A DNA stretch of 64,000 nt, taken from positions 54,392,337-54,456,336 of the forward strand of contig JAKSZU010000002.1 in the NCBI GenBank assembly GCA_026018925.1, written 5' to 3'. Origin of the DNA: Tupaia tana (lineage: Eukaryota; Chordata; Mammalia; Scandentia; Tupaiidae). Positions 31,825 through 43,595 of this stretch are shown here, one piece after another. How positions within the stretch are numbered: the stretch's first letter is position 1; each line of letters opens with the position of its first letter. A program made the position numbers and the translations under genes. Under the pieces are notes generated by a model. That model saw nothing but the letters and a program-made list of their open reading frames with translations, was not told the origin of the DNA and did not search any database.

Positions 31825-32944
31825 CAAATATTTTTACACCAAATAAATTTGTACTTTAACTCCATTTTTATTGAACTTTATACATCATACACATAATATA
31901 ATAAAATTACATAAATTAAAACAAAAGATTGGAATTTTGCCTCATCATGTAGAGTTTATCAAGCTAATTACTGAAGTCTTAAGGAATTGACGCAAACTTG
32001 AATCCCTCCATTTGATTTGCTGCCTTTTAATGACTTATACATCCTGATTGTTTAAAGACATAAGAATATAATTCTTACGTTAATATAATTCTTTTATTAA
32101 TAAAAATATAAAAAATATAATTCTTATATTTTCTCAAATTTACATTTGAGAGCTTATTTTAATTAAAATCCAAGATTGAATTATACTTCTCTGAAATCTG
32201 AATATAGAAGATTGAATTATTTACTTTGTGTATCTGTGCAGATACCCCAAAGCCTGATGTATTGCTGCTAATAACATTCAGTGATATCCAGTGCATAGAT
32301 TATCACCCTGAATATTCACAATTTAAAACACAACCTTATTAATTATTGCAAGTCTCCTGAGAACTGATGTCTGATCTCGAAAAGCAAGAAAGCATACTTT
32401 GGATTCATAAATGCCAGTTTTTAAAAATACTGATAGCGAATAGAAAGTATCCCCTACTGTTACAATTTTCTCTACTTCAGAATTTCAGAAGCTCTCTGAC
32501 CTCAAATATGGCGTGTCAGATGACTCCAGGTAATTTCATCTATGTGTAAAGTGTGGTAGGTAGTCGCAGATTTAGGTACATTTTTCTAAAATACTTCTTT
32601 TGTGATGATATTCTCTTTAACATGATGCACTAGTATTCCCTTTTTAAGAATGCATGCATATTTATGTAGATTGATTATTTACTTGTCTAATATAAATGTA
32701 GATGATAGACTCATTAGGATCTTATTCATTTCAACTCACATTAAAATCATTGGAATTCAGAGCATGCAGGGATGAGACAGAGGTGGTGTGAGAATAAAAT
32801 GTATGAGGCTGTACCTTCTCCCATTTCTGGGGCAGCTTTAACTTTAGTAGCTTCCCAGAGCCCAGGAAACAGGAGAAATGAGAAGAGATGCTATGAGTTG
32901 AAAGTAATGTGTTTTGCCTTCATGAGTAGGTTGTAAGCTGTGTT
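31825..32944. other. Non-genic stretch
   Basis: 1.1 kb, very AT-rich to about 32350, with no gene or recognised repeat. Confidence 0.4.
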
Positions 32945-32957
32945 AAGATGAGAGACT

Positions 32958-33232
32958 GGGACCGGCAGTTGGTATAATGGCTATCTCACTGGACTCCCAT
33001 GTGGTCGACTGCAGTTTGAGTCCTGGACCCAGTGGCTTAAACTCACATTGAGTGCATGTGTGTGCATGCCCAAGATTCCAAGAGGAGAATGGAGGAGAAG
33101 GGATTTCGGGGTTACCCTGAGGTGTGATTTCTTGCTTTCTGTCTCTCTGTCTCTCTCTGTCTTTCTAGTGAGTGCACGTGCCCTATAGCAAAAACCTCTC
33201 AAAAAAAAAAAAAAAGAAAAAAGAAGAGAAAA
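32958..33232 (+). mobile_element. Long-form type A SINE
   Basis: AAGATGAGAGACT at 32945-32957 and 33233-33245 is a perfect 13-bp duplication. A deletion has removed the CCCCCCTGGGGGG palindrome (now GGGGTTACCCTGAGGTG). Confidence 0.93.
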
Positions 33233-33245
33233 AAGATGAGAGACT

Positions 33246-36002
33246 TCAAATAAAGTCACATTACTCCAGACTGGAGGGGTGCATTCTAAAGGAACTGGCT
33301 GGTAAAGAGATAAATAATTTGACAATACATACTAAAGAACTATTTGTAACTTTTTCTTAGAGTCCCTGTGCATATTAGTTATTAAGGTATAGAAGAAATT
33401 AGAATGAATGAGGCTGAGTGTAGATTAACCTAGGTTTAGTAAGTACATGAATATGTATTATTGCTCTGTGTTGTGAATGCCAGATAGATGCTCTTGACCA
33501 TTTAATAGAGAGATGGTGATTTTCAGAATTAAGCTTTGGGAGTGGGTATTATCAGACTTTTGACCTAATAAGCATGGATGACAGGGTATCCAAGGTATTC
33601 CATATGTCCCAAGTTTGTGTTTGGTGGGAAGAGTTACTAAGATTATGGAAGAAATGAAAAGGACAATGTAATTTGATTATATATTGGTAATTGGCATAGC
33701 TTTAGAAGAGCCCAAGCAATTACCTTTAAAACAGCTAAATGTCGAATGTCAGAAAAACACGTGAGGTGCATGTCAGGAGGAATAAACATGTCCTAAAGAA
33801 TTCTGCCCTCTTTCCTAACCTTGCTTTACTAAATACAGGGATCTACAACATTTTTAGCCTTTTAATACATGATATAAGTAATTTATACCTTATTATGTCA
33901 AAACTTCCACACTTTCCTCTGATTTAAATTGAAGTTACCAAATATAAGTTGGGTCCCTGTTGGCAGGTTGGAGCCCTGGAGAGCCCTAAACGCTGAAGGA
34001 GGTTAAGATCTACCATTCTATAAAAAAGGTTTGAGTCTAGAATAATAGCTGTGATTAGTCAGCCATTCCCCTAGGAGAAACAACGGACCCTAAAACTTTA
34101 CCTTGAAGGCGTTTTCCTGGCTGTCACACACTCCTGTTAAAAGGTAAGTAGCTATGAATCTTCATTTGTAAAGTGTTACTGGTTGCCCTGGTACCTCAAA
34201 CAGAAAAATGCTTTGGGCCTATTATGCCATTTCCACACCACCAGGGACTTATGTGTACAGGGCAGTGTCTCAGTATCTTCCTTTCTGATTCCTTTGACTT
34301 CTTTTGTGCTGAATGTGTCTCAAATGTTGTCTATAATGACAAGAATGTGGCATATATTCTGTACTCTGCCGATTGAACAGGGGCTTATTGTTAAGAGTGA
34401 TTAATACTACGTTAACTGCATCCCTCACTTCCTCTGGCCCACCCCATTTCATTCCACTCGAAGAAGGGAAAAGAAGAAGATAAAAAGGAAGGGAGGAAGA
34501 CAAAAAATAATCAGAAAGAGACTTGCATGGCTTACAGATGACTCTAAACAAAAACATATTTTAATAGAACGTTCTATTTTACCACATAGAAAACTAGAAC
34601 TGTCAATCAATATACTGCTAGACTGTGAAGAGTAAAGCTGTGAAGAATATCACTTACGAAGCCCATGGAAATGGATTGCAAAAACGATCAGTGATTTATG
34701 GGAGCTGGAGTGCCAAGCAAACCTGCAGGGCTGAACGAAATGAGGAAGATTCTTCATGCCTCATTCATTGTCAGAGCTCTAACTCAGGAATACAAGATCT
34801 GTTTAAATTCTGGACTACCTTATTTCTACTTGGGGAATTTTGTACTAATATCTAAGGGTTAATTAGCTGTGAAAATTAAGAGTTGCTTACTGGGAATATG
34901 ATTCAACACAATCCCATAAACCTACTGCAAACCCTTCTAGTCCTCTGTTTCCCCAAACCCTGAAGCTCCACCACCCACGCTCCCTACCGTTATTCCTTCC
35001 TTTACATTAACTTTTCATGCATTCTTGCACTCTCTACCCCCATAGAATATAAGATTATCATATGTTTGCAATTGCTAATGAACTGCTGATGGAAAAATGG
35101 AAGACATTAAGAAATAAAGTGAGTGTATAGTTAAGAGTATTTGGTTGTAAGATCAGACTACCTCAAATAATGGGGATTCATTATGAGGTCACTTATGTGT
35201 CAGTAAGGGAGAAAGAGTTTCCCAACGACTGAGAATTGCTGAGTCATACAAAGGAAAAGGAGCCAGGATTCGATCATAAAATACAGCGGAACACTGGAAG
35301 GGTCATTCAGGATTCAAGTCTGCTCTGGGGGACAGCATTTCATATGGCCCTTTCAGTTCCCTAATTATCTGCTGAGTTTCTTCTGATTTTACTACTTCAG
35401 TTTAACTCTCATTCTCTACTCTACTCAGAGTTTTACTCTACGGTGTATTTTTTGATTATTCAGAGTTTCTGCTTTGTCTGTAACTTGGATCCTTCATGGT
35501 TTCTCTGCTTTATGTCTGCTACTGCTGTTTTTAACTTTGCTTTTGCTATTTCTTATATCTGCTTTAGCTATCAGTGATAGATCTTTATGTATTCTACACT
35601 GAAATTCTTGCCACATCAAAATCCCTGTGTTTGAGCAGAGTAGACAATGATCATGATTACTGTTAGGAAGAACATTTGAATGGGTCAGTTTGTTAATGAG
35701 GTGCCCATTCTGGTCCTAACAGCTATAGCTGGTGCACAGGATTATAGAGGCAGGGAACAAGTCCAGGGACAGGGAAAGAGTACCATGTCTGCTGCCTCGG
35801 GAAGGCTTATACTTAATGACTTCCTTTGTAAGACAGCTATTGGCATCCCAGGTGCTGTAATTGATTTGCACACATGCATGGAAGCCAGATTTTGCTAAGA
35901 AAATTGTACGAGTCAAACTGTCTTACAACAAAATTCCAATATGAATAATATCAAAACTCCCACACAATTACATCAAAGAAATACTAGTCTGATTTAATAA
36001 AA
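33246..36002. other. Long non-genic stretch
   Basis: 2.7 kb with no supported gene. The reading frames of 60-95 codons here have no recognisable domains, and I identify no repeat family. Confidence 0.4.
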
Positions 36003-36012
36003 GTTAATTTGG

Positions 36013-36176
36013 GGCCAGCAGGTGGCGTGGTGGTTGGGATGCTGGACTCCCACCTGGCCAACCATGGTTCAAGTCCTGAACCTGGCAACTTGCTTTCTCA
36101 CTCCCTCCCCTCTGGTCAAAGTAAAATAATGGTAATAAATAAATAAAATTAAGAAAATAATTATTTTAAAAATAGA
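36013..36176 (+). mobile_element. Short-form type A SINE
   Basis: Head GGGCCAGCAGGTGGCGTGGTGG, box B-like GGTTCAAGTCC, CTTTCTCACTCCCTCCCC, and an AATAAATAAATAAAATTAAG tail. GTTAATTTGGG and GTTAATCTGGG flank it. Confidence 0.85.
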
Positions 36177-36199
36177 GTTAATCTGGGTTCACAGTAGGA

Positions 36200-36270
36200 T
36201 TCCTTCCTTCCTTCCCTCCATCTTTTTTTTTTCTTTCTTCCTTCCTCTTTCCTTCTTTCCCTCTTTTCAC
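36200..36270. repeat. Polypyrimidine (CCTT-rich) tract
   Basis: About 70 bp almost entirely of C and T with CCTT and CTTT repeats. Confidence 0.8.
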
Positions 36271-36639
36271 CTCTTTGAACTTATGTTCATTTCATGCATA
36301 TTCTACATAGCTTTTGACTTGTTTGGTTGTGGTACATGTTGATCCTTTTCTTCATCCTTGAAGTCACTCATTTATTATAGCCTTGAACTTGCAAAGTAGA
36401 ACTAACTGGTTTCTATCAATTTTCTAAACCAAGACTCCCACAGTTTTCAATAGACAGCTGTTAAATCATGGTGTTCAGGAGGGTCATTTTCAATTTTAAT
36501 ATCCAAGGTGTGGCAAGAGGGATTATTCATTATTTACCACTTTCTTTGTATAAAAAAATTCTAACAACACAATTTAGCAATAATCTTAAGGGAAAAAACA
36601 ATTAAAAAATTAAAACTATATACTTTCTTCTTTTTCTTT
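36271..36639. other. Non-genic stretch
   Basis: Nothing recognised. Confidence 0.3.
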
Positions 36640-36755
36640 AGTTTGCTTTAAGGCATGTGTGCTTGTTGGAGATTGACAGAGAGAGGGGTGGCCATGCTTC
36701 AGTCCTTTCTCCATTCTTCTCTCAGAATCTTGGGCACACATGTGCATGTGTCTGA
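36640..36755 (-). mobile_element. Type A SINE lacking its head
   Basis: Only the 3' portion in reverse is present (GTTTGCTTTAAGGCATGTGTG to ATCTTGGGCACACATGTGC). Confidence 0.65.
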
Positions 36756-37055
36756 AGAATATATACATTTTTATAAGTTATATTTGTCTGGTCTCTCTAG
36801 CTAGATATCACTTATTAACTCTCTTACTGGAGTCAATTAAACTCTTTTTTGAAATTATAATCCACTGATGATTAAGTCTGTGACTTAGACAAAGTGTTAG
36901 GCTAGCCTTCCATATCTTTGTTTATAAAATCAGGAAAATAATAATCTTACAGAATTCTTTGTAAGACTAAGTAAGATTAAATTACATGTTAAATATGAAA
37001 ATCACCAAGCACAATTGTTTTATTTTATTTTTTCTTCCTACTATAATGTATCAAT
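36756..37055. other. Non-genic stretch
   Basis: AT-rich; nothing recognised. Confidence 0.3.
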
Positions 37056-37309
37056 TTTTTTTTTAAAATTTGCTATAAGGTACATGGGTCACCAGAGAGA
37101 GACAGAGAGAGGGAGAGAGGAAAAAAAGTAAAAAACACTCCCCAGTGGGGATGGCCACACAACAATTCCTTCTCCATTCTCCTCTTAAGATGTTAGACAT
37201 GCACACATGTGTACCCAGCATGTTTTTCAAGCCGCTGGGTCTAGAACTTGAACTGTTCAGTTGCCATATGAGATCCAGCTGCCTTAACCACCATGTCACC
37301 AGCTGGCTC
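37056..37309 (-). mobile_element. Long-form type A SINE, diverged
   Basis: T-rich tail, TTTGCTATAAGGTACATGGG, body, and head complement CACCAGCTGGCTC. Confidence 0.75.
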
Positions 37310-38284
37310 TATTTTCTGTTTTTGCAAACACTTAATGGAGAAGTATTTCCTTCCTAGTAAAATCATCACATAGTTTATTGTCCAGAAGAAAATAATTTTG
37401 AATGTGAAAGTGACTACTATTCATTATTAGTCCAGAAGAATGTGTGCAAAATAGATCCGTCTTCAGCAAACTGGGAGTGTGGTTACCCTATTCATGGACC
37501 ACTTCTTATTGATTTGGTTTCTGGGTTCTGGAAATTATTTCAGAGTTAAAGAATCATAGGCTCTTCTGGGAAGTTTCTGGCAATGTAATTTCCTCAGTGT
37601 ACTTTAATTTCTACCTGTTTTCACTTCTAGGTTTCCATAGTCAATCACTGTGATGATCCTTGGCATATACTCTCAACTCTCAAATAGCCTTAGTACTTCA
37701 CATTGTTTGACGAATCCCATCTCTCAGAACTTGGCATTTGCACTTAGAGATTTTTGAATGAAGTTGAATGAAAGCACCAAACCATGCTGACATTTATCAT
37801 GAATCTCAAATGGGTCTTCCCCTCTGTCCAAAGGCAAGCCAATTACATTGCCTTTGTCATTTTTCTCTTCCACTTTCTGAAAGCCAATTACACACATTCT
37901 CTTCTCTCATAAAAGTGTTTCCTTTCCACCATTTCATCTTATACATTGAGCATAGTTCTTATTTTACTAAGAAAATGGAAGCAATTAAGAGAGGATTCTG
38001 CATTTTTTTTTTTTTACCGCTAAACCTATAAACCTATTGTGTCCAAACTCATATACACTTAGCACCACCATGCTGCACAGTTCCAGGGAACACAGTTCAC
38101 ATTAAATTCTATCTGAATAGTATTTTATGGAACACATTTTAAAATACTTAGCATCTCCACATTATCACTTTACATTTTCTATTCATCTCTCAATCTGGTT
38201 ATTGGTCTTCTTCTGAATCACTAAAGATTGCCAGTGACTTCCAAAGAATAAGACATTTAAAAAACAAAACAAAACAAAACAATA
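37310..38284. other. Non-genic stretch
   Basis: About 970 bp with no gene or recognised repeat. A CAGAAGAA-type phrase (GTCCAGAAGAA) occurs twice near 37380 and 37430 and is trivial. Confidence 0.35.
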
Positions 38285-38286
38285 CA

Positions 38287-38595
38287 GGGTCCCAGCTGCT
38301 GCTGTGCATGATGCTAAGATGTACTCTGTAGGCTGGGACCACGTGGGATACTTTGGTTTGATTCCCAGTCCAACCAAAAGACTGAGTGTAGTGGGAAGCA
38401 CTTGTAATCCAAGTGACTTGGGAGGCTGAGGTAGGAGGATTACAAGTCTGAAGCTGGCCTGGGAAACATAGTGAGATGCTGTCAAAAAGGACTCAGTATG
38501 GTGGCATGCACTTGCAGTGCAAGCTGGGAGGTTAAGACAGCACAGTCATAATGTGGCAAGACCCTGTCTTTAAACAAAAGCAAAAACAAAGGAAC
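38287..38595 (+). mobile_element. Composite tRNA/7SL-derived SINE
   Basis: Three parts are visible: a tRNA-like head (38290-38375) with a box B-like GGTTTGATTCC; an Alu-like 7SL part (38380-38490) with TGTAATCCAAGTGACTTGGG, AGGCTGAGGTAGGAGGATTA and GGCCTGGGAAACATAGTGAG; and a second, shorter 7SL-like part (38491-38570) with GGTGGCATGCACTTGCAGTG and AAGACCCTGTCTTT, before an A-rich tail. 7SL-derived SINEs are known only from Euarchontoglires, which constrains the host. Confidence 0.8.
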
Positions 38596-38659
38596 AGGAG
38601 TCATCTTTGATTTTCCCTTCATACTACATAGCTTTATCACCAGAACTTATTCTACTTTA

Positions 38660-39600
38660 AACGTGTTTTGAATTTGATCAGCTCTTTATCACCTTCACTG
38701 CTTCCATTTTGATTCAAACCACCACCACCTCTTATTCCTCTACAGTGGTTTCTCTAGCAGTCACCTTCTGTTATTCTCCTGCTGAAAATTGTCTACTAGT
38801 TTTAAGTTTCACTCAGAATCAAAATCCCAAATCCAAAGTCATATAAGACTCTGATTGGGGCTAACTCTTCAACGATATAATCTTCTCTCTCTTTTACTTC
38901 TTTCCACCCAAGAAGATTACTCTGAATTTTGTGTAAGGCCAACAAACTTTTCCTGTTTCTGGTGTTAACTTTTGCTTTTCTCTTTTCCTGGAACACTTGT
39001 CTCTTACATCTAATCATATTAACTTCTCTCTCTTTTTTGTTATTCAAATTTTTGTTCAAATATCACTTGTCAGAACCAGCAGTTAGCACAATGGCTATGT
39101 CATTGGACTCTCATGTAGTCGACCATGGTTCGAATCCAGGACCTGGTGGTTTAAACTCATGGCAGGCGCATGTGAGTGTGTGCCCAAGATCCCGAGAGGA
39201 GAATGGAGGAGAAGGGATTGTGGTGTGGCCATCCCTCCTGGGGGGTGATTTCTCGCTTTCTGTGTCTCGGTCTCTCTCTGTCTTTCTGGCAAGTGCATGT
39301 GCCCTATAGCAAAAAGCCTCTCAAAAATAAAACAAAACAAAACAAATGTCATTTATCAAGGAAGCCTTTCCCAAGTACTTTATATAAATTTGTCCTCTCC
39401 CACTCACATTATCTTTTCTTATCTTAATTCATAACCCTTATCACTACTTACTTACTGAAATGGCTATCGTCTTTTTCCCATTTGAATATAAGCTACATGA
39501 TGTCAAGAACTTTGTTATATTTTTCAAATTCCCCACTGATTATTATAGCAACTGGCATATAGTAGCTATTCAATAAGCATTTTTTGTAAGAATGGTGAAT
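38660..39600 (+). mobile_element. L2 LINE 3' end, interrupted by a SINE
   Basis: The L2 tail order is clear on the + strand: CTTTCCCAAGTACTTTATAT-type text, TTTGAATATAAGCTACATGA, AGAACTTTGTTATATTTTTC, ACTGGCATATAGTAGCTATT, CAATAAGCATTTTTTGTAAG. The left half (38700-39060) is the more upstream L2 text. A type A SINE at 39073 splits it. Confidence 0.75.
39073..39345 (+). mobile_element. Long-form type A SINE inside L2
   Basis: Head GAACCAGCAGTTAGCACAATGG, box B-like GGTTCGAATCC (a perfect match to the pol III box B consensus), full body and an AAAACAAAACAAAACAAA tail. AAATATCACTTGTCA and AAATGTCATTTATCA at its edges are a diverged duplication. Confidence 0.9.
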
Positions 39601-39837
39601 AAAGGAATAAATCCTATCCTCTTGTGGTGCCCTCAGTAGTCTGTAGAGTAAGAAGGGTCTGGGCTGGCAAAATTAACCAAAACTTGTAAGTTCAAAATCA
39701 TTTATTTCTGCCTCATTCATCTTCAGGGAAGAACTTTATAGCTCTATTCTTTCAATAAGATCTTTCTATTGCTTATTGAAAGAATTCAGGTTTCTTGTTT
39801 TTCTATTCATTTTATTGTGTTTGCCTAAATATTTTTT

Positions 39838-40173
39838 CTTTTCTTTTCTTTTCTTTTCTTTTCTTTTCTTTTCTTTTCTTTTCTTTTCTTTTCTTTTCTT
39901 TCTTTCTTTCTTTTTTTTTTTTTTTGAGAGGTTTTTGCTATAGGGTGTGTGCACTTGCCAGAAAGACAGAGAGAGACAGAGACAGAAAGCAAGAAATTAT
40001 CCCCCAGGGGGGATGGCCATGCCACAATCCTTTTTCCTCCATTCTCCTCTCTGGATCCTGTACATGCACGCATACGCACCCTGTGTGAGTTTAAGCCACC
40101 ATGTCCAGGACTGGAACTGTGATTTACTACATAAGAATCCAGCGACATAGCCATTATGCCGACTGCTGGTCCC
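39838..40173 (-). mobile_element. Long-form type A SINE with (TTTTC)n tail
   Basis: The duplication TGCCTAAATATTTTTT at 39822-39837 and 40174-40189 brackets it. The tail has turned into about 12 copies of TTTTC (39838-39900), then T runs, then the SINE end GAGAGGTTTTTGCTATAGGG. Confidence 0.93.
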
Positions 40174-40189
40174 TGCCTAAATATTTTTT

Positions 40190-40660
40190 AATACAGCTTT
40201 ACAGATCAGTTTCAGCTACTAAAGGCACTATTTTTTTTAATACCTTTTGTTCAGTCTTTAGCTTTTTCAGAAGATTAGTATCACACATACATGTTGTTCA
40301 TATGAGGCTATATTTTTCCTTGGTAGGTTTAATAGTTTTAATAAATATGAATCATAACTACTATAAATCCAGCTCCCAATTTTTTGTTTCATTGTCCTAG
40401 AACTATATCATTTATCATCAAAAAGCATATTCATTTCTTTCCTTGACCTTTTCTTCTTCATGCTAAGTGATCCCTGTTTGTAGGATGGCTTCATGGTAGG
40501 TGATCATCAAAAGAGCAAACTGTCTGATCTGTCATAATTGAATGAACATTACATTTTCAAATTTGATAAAAATGTTTCCTGACGTACTTGTGACCAAATC
40601 AGAATTGATCATTCATTTTTTTTAACTTGACCAAAGCCCCAGTGCCAACGAAACACATAA
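40190..40660. other. Non-genic stretch
   Basis: No gene or recognised repeat. Confidence 0.3.
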
Positions 40661-40664
40661 AAGA

Positions 40665-40875
40665 AATTTTAAGAGGATGGACTTTGAGTTGTTGACCAAC
40701 TCAGAATCAAATCTTGGTTTTGCCACTTATGTCTATAATCAGGAACAAGTTATTAAACTTCTTTAAGTCTGTTTCTCCCCTTTTGAAATAGCTAATATTG
40801 TGCAAGGATTTAGTGTTGTGAACATGAGCAACGATGCATGTAAAACACCTGGCAGGCTCTAACTGTTAAGATGTA
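40665..40875 (+). repeat. MIR SINE
   Basis: AATCTTGGTTTTGCCACTTA, AACAAGTTATTAAACTTCTT, GTCTGTTTCTCCCCTTTTG, AAACACCTGGCAGGCTCTAA: the MIR order, + strand. Confidence 0.75.
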
Positions 40876-40993
40876 CAAGAGAGCTGACATTGGTACTTCT
40901 TGTATGTATATGTATGTGTCTATATGTGCATAGATACATATATATTTTTAAAAAATTTAATTTTGGGGGAGGGAAATGGAATGGATTTTTTTC

Positions 40994-41252
40994 TTAGAGA
41001 GATTTTTGCTATAGGACACATGTGCTTAACAGAGACACAGAAGGAGATGGAGAGACAGAAAGCAAGAAATTAGCACCCCCTCCAGGGGGGTGGCTATGCC
41101 ACAATCCCTTCTCCTTCATTCTCCTCTCGAGATTTTGGTCACGCATGCACACATGTCTAATATGAGTTTTAAGCCGCCGAGTCTGGGACGTGAACTGTGG
41201 TTGACCACATGAGAGCCCAGTGATGTAACCATTAGGTCATCTGCTGGTCTCC
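40994..41252 (-). mobile_element. Long-form type A SINE
   Basis: AGAGAGATTTTTGCTATAGGAC at the left end; head complement CATCTGCTGGTCTCC at the right. The repeated phrase GAATTTTAATTTTAATGAATTTTAATG lies next to the head in two halves and is simple AT-rich flank. Confidence 0.82.
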
Positions 41253-41372
41253 CAAGATGAATTTTAATTTTAATGAATTTTAATGTATGCATCCAACACA
41301 TAATAATCAAATCAAGGATATACCCATAGTCATCATCTTGACATTGAACACAGTATTATGTTTCTTCATTAA

Positions 41373-41583
41373 AGGTTTATTTATCTATTTCTTCCATGAG
41401 AGAGAGAGCAAAGCATCCCCATCAAGATCTTCACAGCATTATAACCTCCAGTCTCAGTCAGCCTGGATTAAGGGTATGTGTGTGCATGCTTAGCATGCTC
41501 GGGGTGGTCCTGGGACATGAACACAGGACCTTTCCCACATGGGTTCAATTGCATTACTGCAATGCTGGTGCCTTGGCCAACAT
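41373..41583 (-). mobile_element. Type B SINE
   Basis: In reverse: TTTATTTATCTATTTCTTCC, ATGAGAGAGAGAGCAAAGC, CCTCCAGTCTCAGTCAGCC, GTCCTGGGACATGAACACAGG, ATTACTGCAATGCTGGTGCC. It shares the whole layout with 49408. Confidence 0.75.
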
Positions 41584-43132
41584 TGTTTCTCTAGCTATAA
41601 TTCTAGAAAGCTTTGCTTTATGACCAGAGATTCCATGTAAAGATAGTCAATTACTATTTATTACCATTTTCTTCTTTTATAGTAGCATTATTCCATTTTT
41701 TTAACTAAAGAAGCACAATCTGATTAGCTAACCTCCCCCAATTCTTGGAGTCACCTAATCTCTTTTTATTTAGAACAAACACACAGGAAAACGTATCTAC
41801 AGTTTGAAAATGTGACTTATCAGGATAACAGTCTGGGGTTATTCATCTAGATGGATGGAAGAGAAAGCAAATGCATGGAGGTTAGACAGATGCTGTCCAT
41901 TGGTATGCAGATCCCAGGCTGCCTTGAGGAAGTGATGTGATATACAGCTGTCAGGTTTGCAAGGCCAGATCTCATTGGGTTTGTCAGCCATGCCAAAGAG
42001 TCAGATTTTTCTGAAAAGTATAGCCAAGAACCGGACCGTTTTATCATTGGTAATGGTGTGATTATACTGATGCTTAAAAGTTATTACTATGGCAAAAATG
42101 TAGAGACTGGACATATGGAAACCAGCTGCCCACTTTTCAAGAGAGGTGGCTATTATGATGGTTCTAGTTTGCAGGCTGCCCAGACCAGCCCTTCAGGATG
42201 AGGCTCCTTCTGGGGAGAGACTATATTCAATGACTGGTCCTCACCTGGTGGCCATCCTCTTTTCCTCCACTTGGACAATTCCAAAGTGCCATCTCAGCTC
42301 AGAGCTGCTTTCAGGCTGCCTGCATCTGCCTCCCAGTTCTCCTTCCATCCAAACCCTGTTTCCCTCTTCCTTTCAGATGTTGTCCTTGATACCTTCCATA
42401 AATTTCCTGCATAGAAATATGACCTAAAGCAGAAAAAGAATTGTAAAATTTTAAGCAAAAAATGATGAGGGCCTAAACCTGATGATTGGCATGAGGAGGA
42501 AAAGGAGAGGATAAATTCCAGAAATATTCAAGAGGCAGAGTCAATGTAAGCTGGCATTTGACTGTTACGTGTGCTGTATGAGAAGCCGAGTCTGGTGAGT
42601 GTGAAGAAGAGAGTCCAGAATAGCTTCCCAGTTGGTGATGTAAGCAACCTGATGGCCCCTTTCCAGGCAGATGTAGGGCCCAAGAACCCTCCTGGGCTGT
42701 GCTGCTTTAGCCTGGCTGAATTCTAAGACGTAGATTAAAACAGGCAGGCTCTGGTCTGTGGAACTTGAAGTTTTAGAAAAGGAAAGATAATATCCAGAAC
42801 CAAAGTCAGAATGAAACCAAAGAGAAAGTCTACTACCTTTAGCATCAAACAAAAGCAGCAGTTATAGGAGGAACCTGGGACCTCAGTTAGGGAGGATGGA
42901 TTTGGAATGGGGATTGGAAAGAGTCTGAGGGGTTCTTTGTGGCACTGGGAGGTAGATGCAGGGGCTTTGCACTGAAAATATGCTCTCAGAGGAGCTCACT
43001 TGTGGGGCCCTAGACTGAAGAAAATAAAGCACAGGAGGAGAAGGTCTAGGGGAACAAGATGAAGACTTCCCATTCAAATGCAAGCTTTGGTAAACTACAA
43101 AGCCTTACACAAGACATACAACTTTTTTTTTT
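41584..43132. other. Non-genic stretch, GC-richer than average
   Basis: Around 42130-42430 the sequence looks like the end of an LTR (CTTTCAGATGTTGTCCTTGA, then TAAATTTCCTGCAT), and 42470-42850 has repeat-like text, but I could not assign a family. Reading frames of 93-95 codons on opposite strands have no domains. Confidence 0.35.
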
Positions 43133-43595
43133 TTTAAGTTTATTTATTTATTTCTTCCATGAGTGAAAGAGATGAGAGAGGAAGAGGCAAATAGAGAGAT
43201 AGAGAGAATTACCCCCAACAGAGTCTTGATGCTGTGATTCATCACTGGCCTCAGCCCTGAATCATGGACACACAAGCCTGGGTATTCAGGGAGCCCTGGA
43301 TCAAGGGCACACAGGCCTGCGTATTCAGGGAGCCCTGGATCGTGGGCACACAGGCCTGGGTATTCAGGGAGCCCTGGATCGTGGGCACACAGGCCTGGGT
43401 ATTCAGGGAGCCCTGGATCGTGGGCACACAGGCCTGGGTATTCAGGGAGCCCTGGATCGTGGGCACACAGGCCTGGGTATTCAGGGAGGTCTCCAGACAC
43501 AAACCTGGAAACGTCCCTCATGAATCAGTCTCATAGAGCATCACATTTTCCCTTGGGCCACCTTCCAGCCCTGACAAGCTGCTTTGAATTTTATC
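43133..43595 (-). mobile_element. Type B SINE carrying a minisatellite
   Basis: The outer parts are a normal reversed type B SINE (TTTATTTATTTATTTCTTCC at the left, GGTCTCCAGACACAAACCTGG and AGAGCATCACATTTTC at the right). The segment between CTGAATC and GGAGGTCTCC has expanded to about six 39-bp units. Confidence 0.85.
43262..43490. repeat. 39-bp minisatellite, about six units
   Basis: The unit starts GGGCACACAGGCCTGGGTAT and continues TCAGGGAGCCCTGGATCGT. The first two units differ at several positions (GGACACACAAGCC, GATCAAGGG, CTGCGTATT) and the later ones are identical, which fits recent unequal exchange at one end. Because 39 is divisible by 3, open frames persist on both strands. Confidence 0.95.

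Noticed and set aside
39825-40154. Frames of 60-120 codons inside many SINEs (arginine/serine-rich or lysine-rich)
   Set aside because: The same peptides recur in every copy of the type A SINE and its A-tail in the matching frame. They reflect repeat sequence, not genes.
43262-43490. CRISPR-like direct repeats
   Set aside because: The units are contiguous, with no unique spacers and no cas genes, in a mammalian genome.
43144-43536. Overlapping 125- and 90-codon frames with 13-residue repeats on both strands
   Set aside because: The repeats come from a 39-bp minisatellite in a SINE. A unit divisible by three keeps every stop-free frame open, so openness is no evidence of coding.
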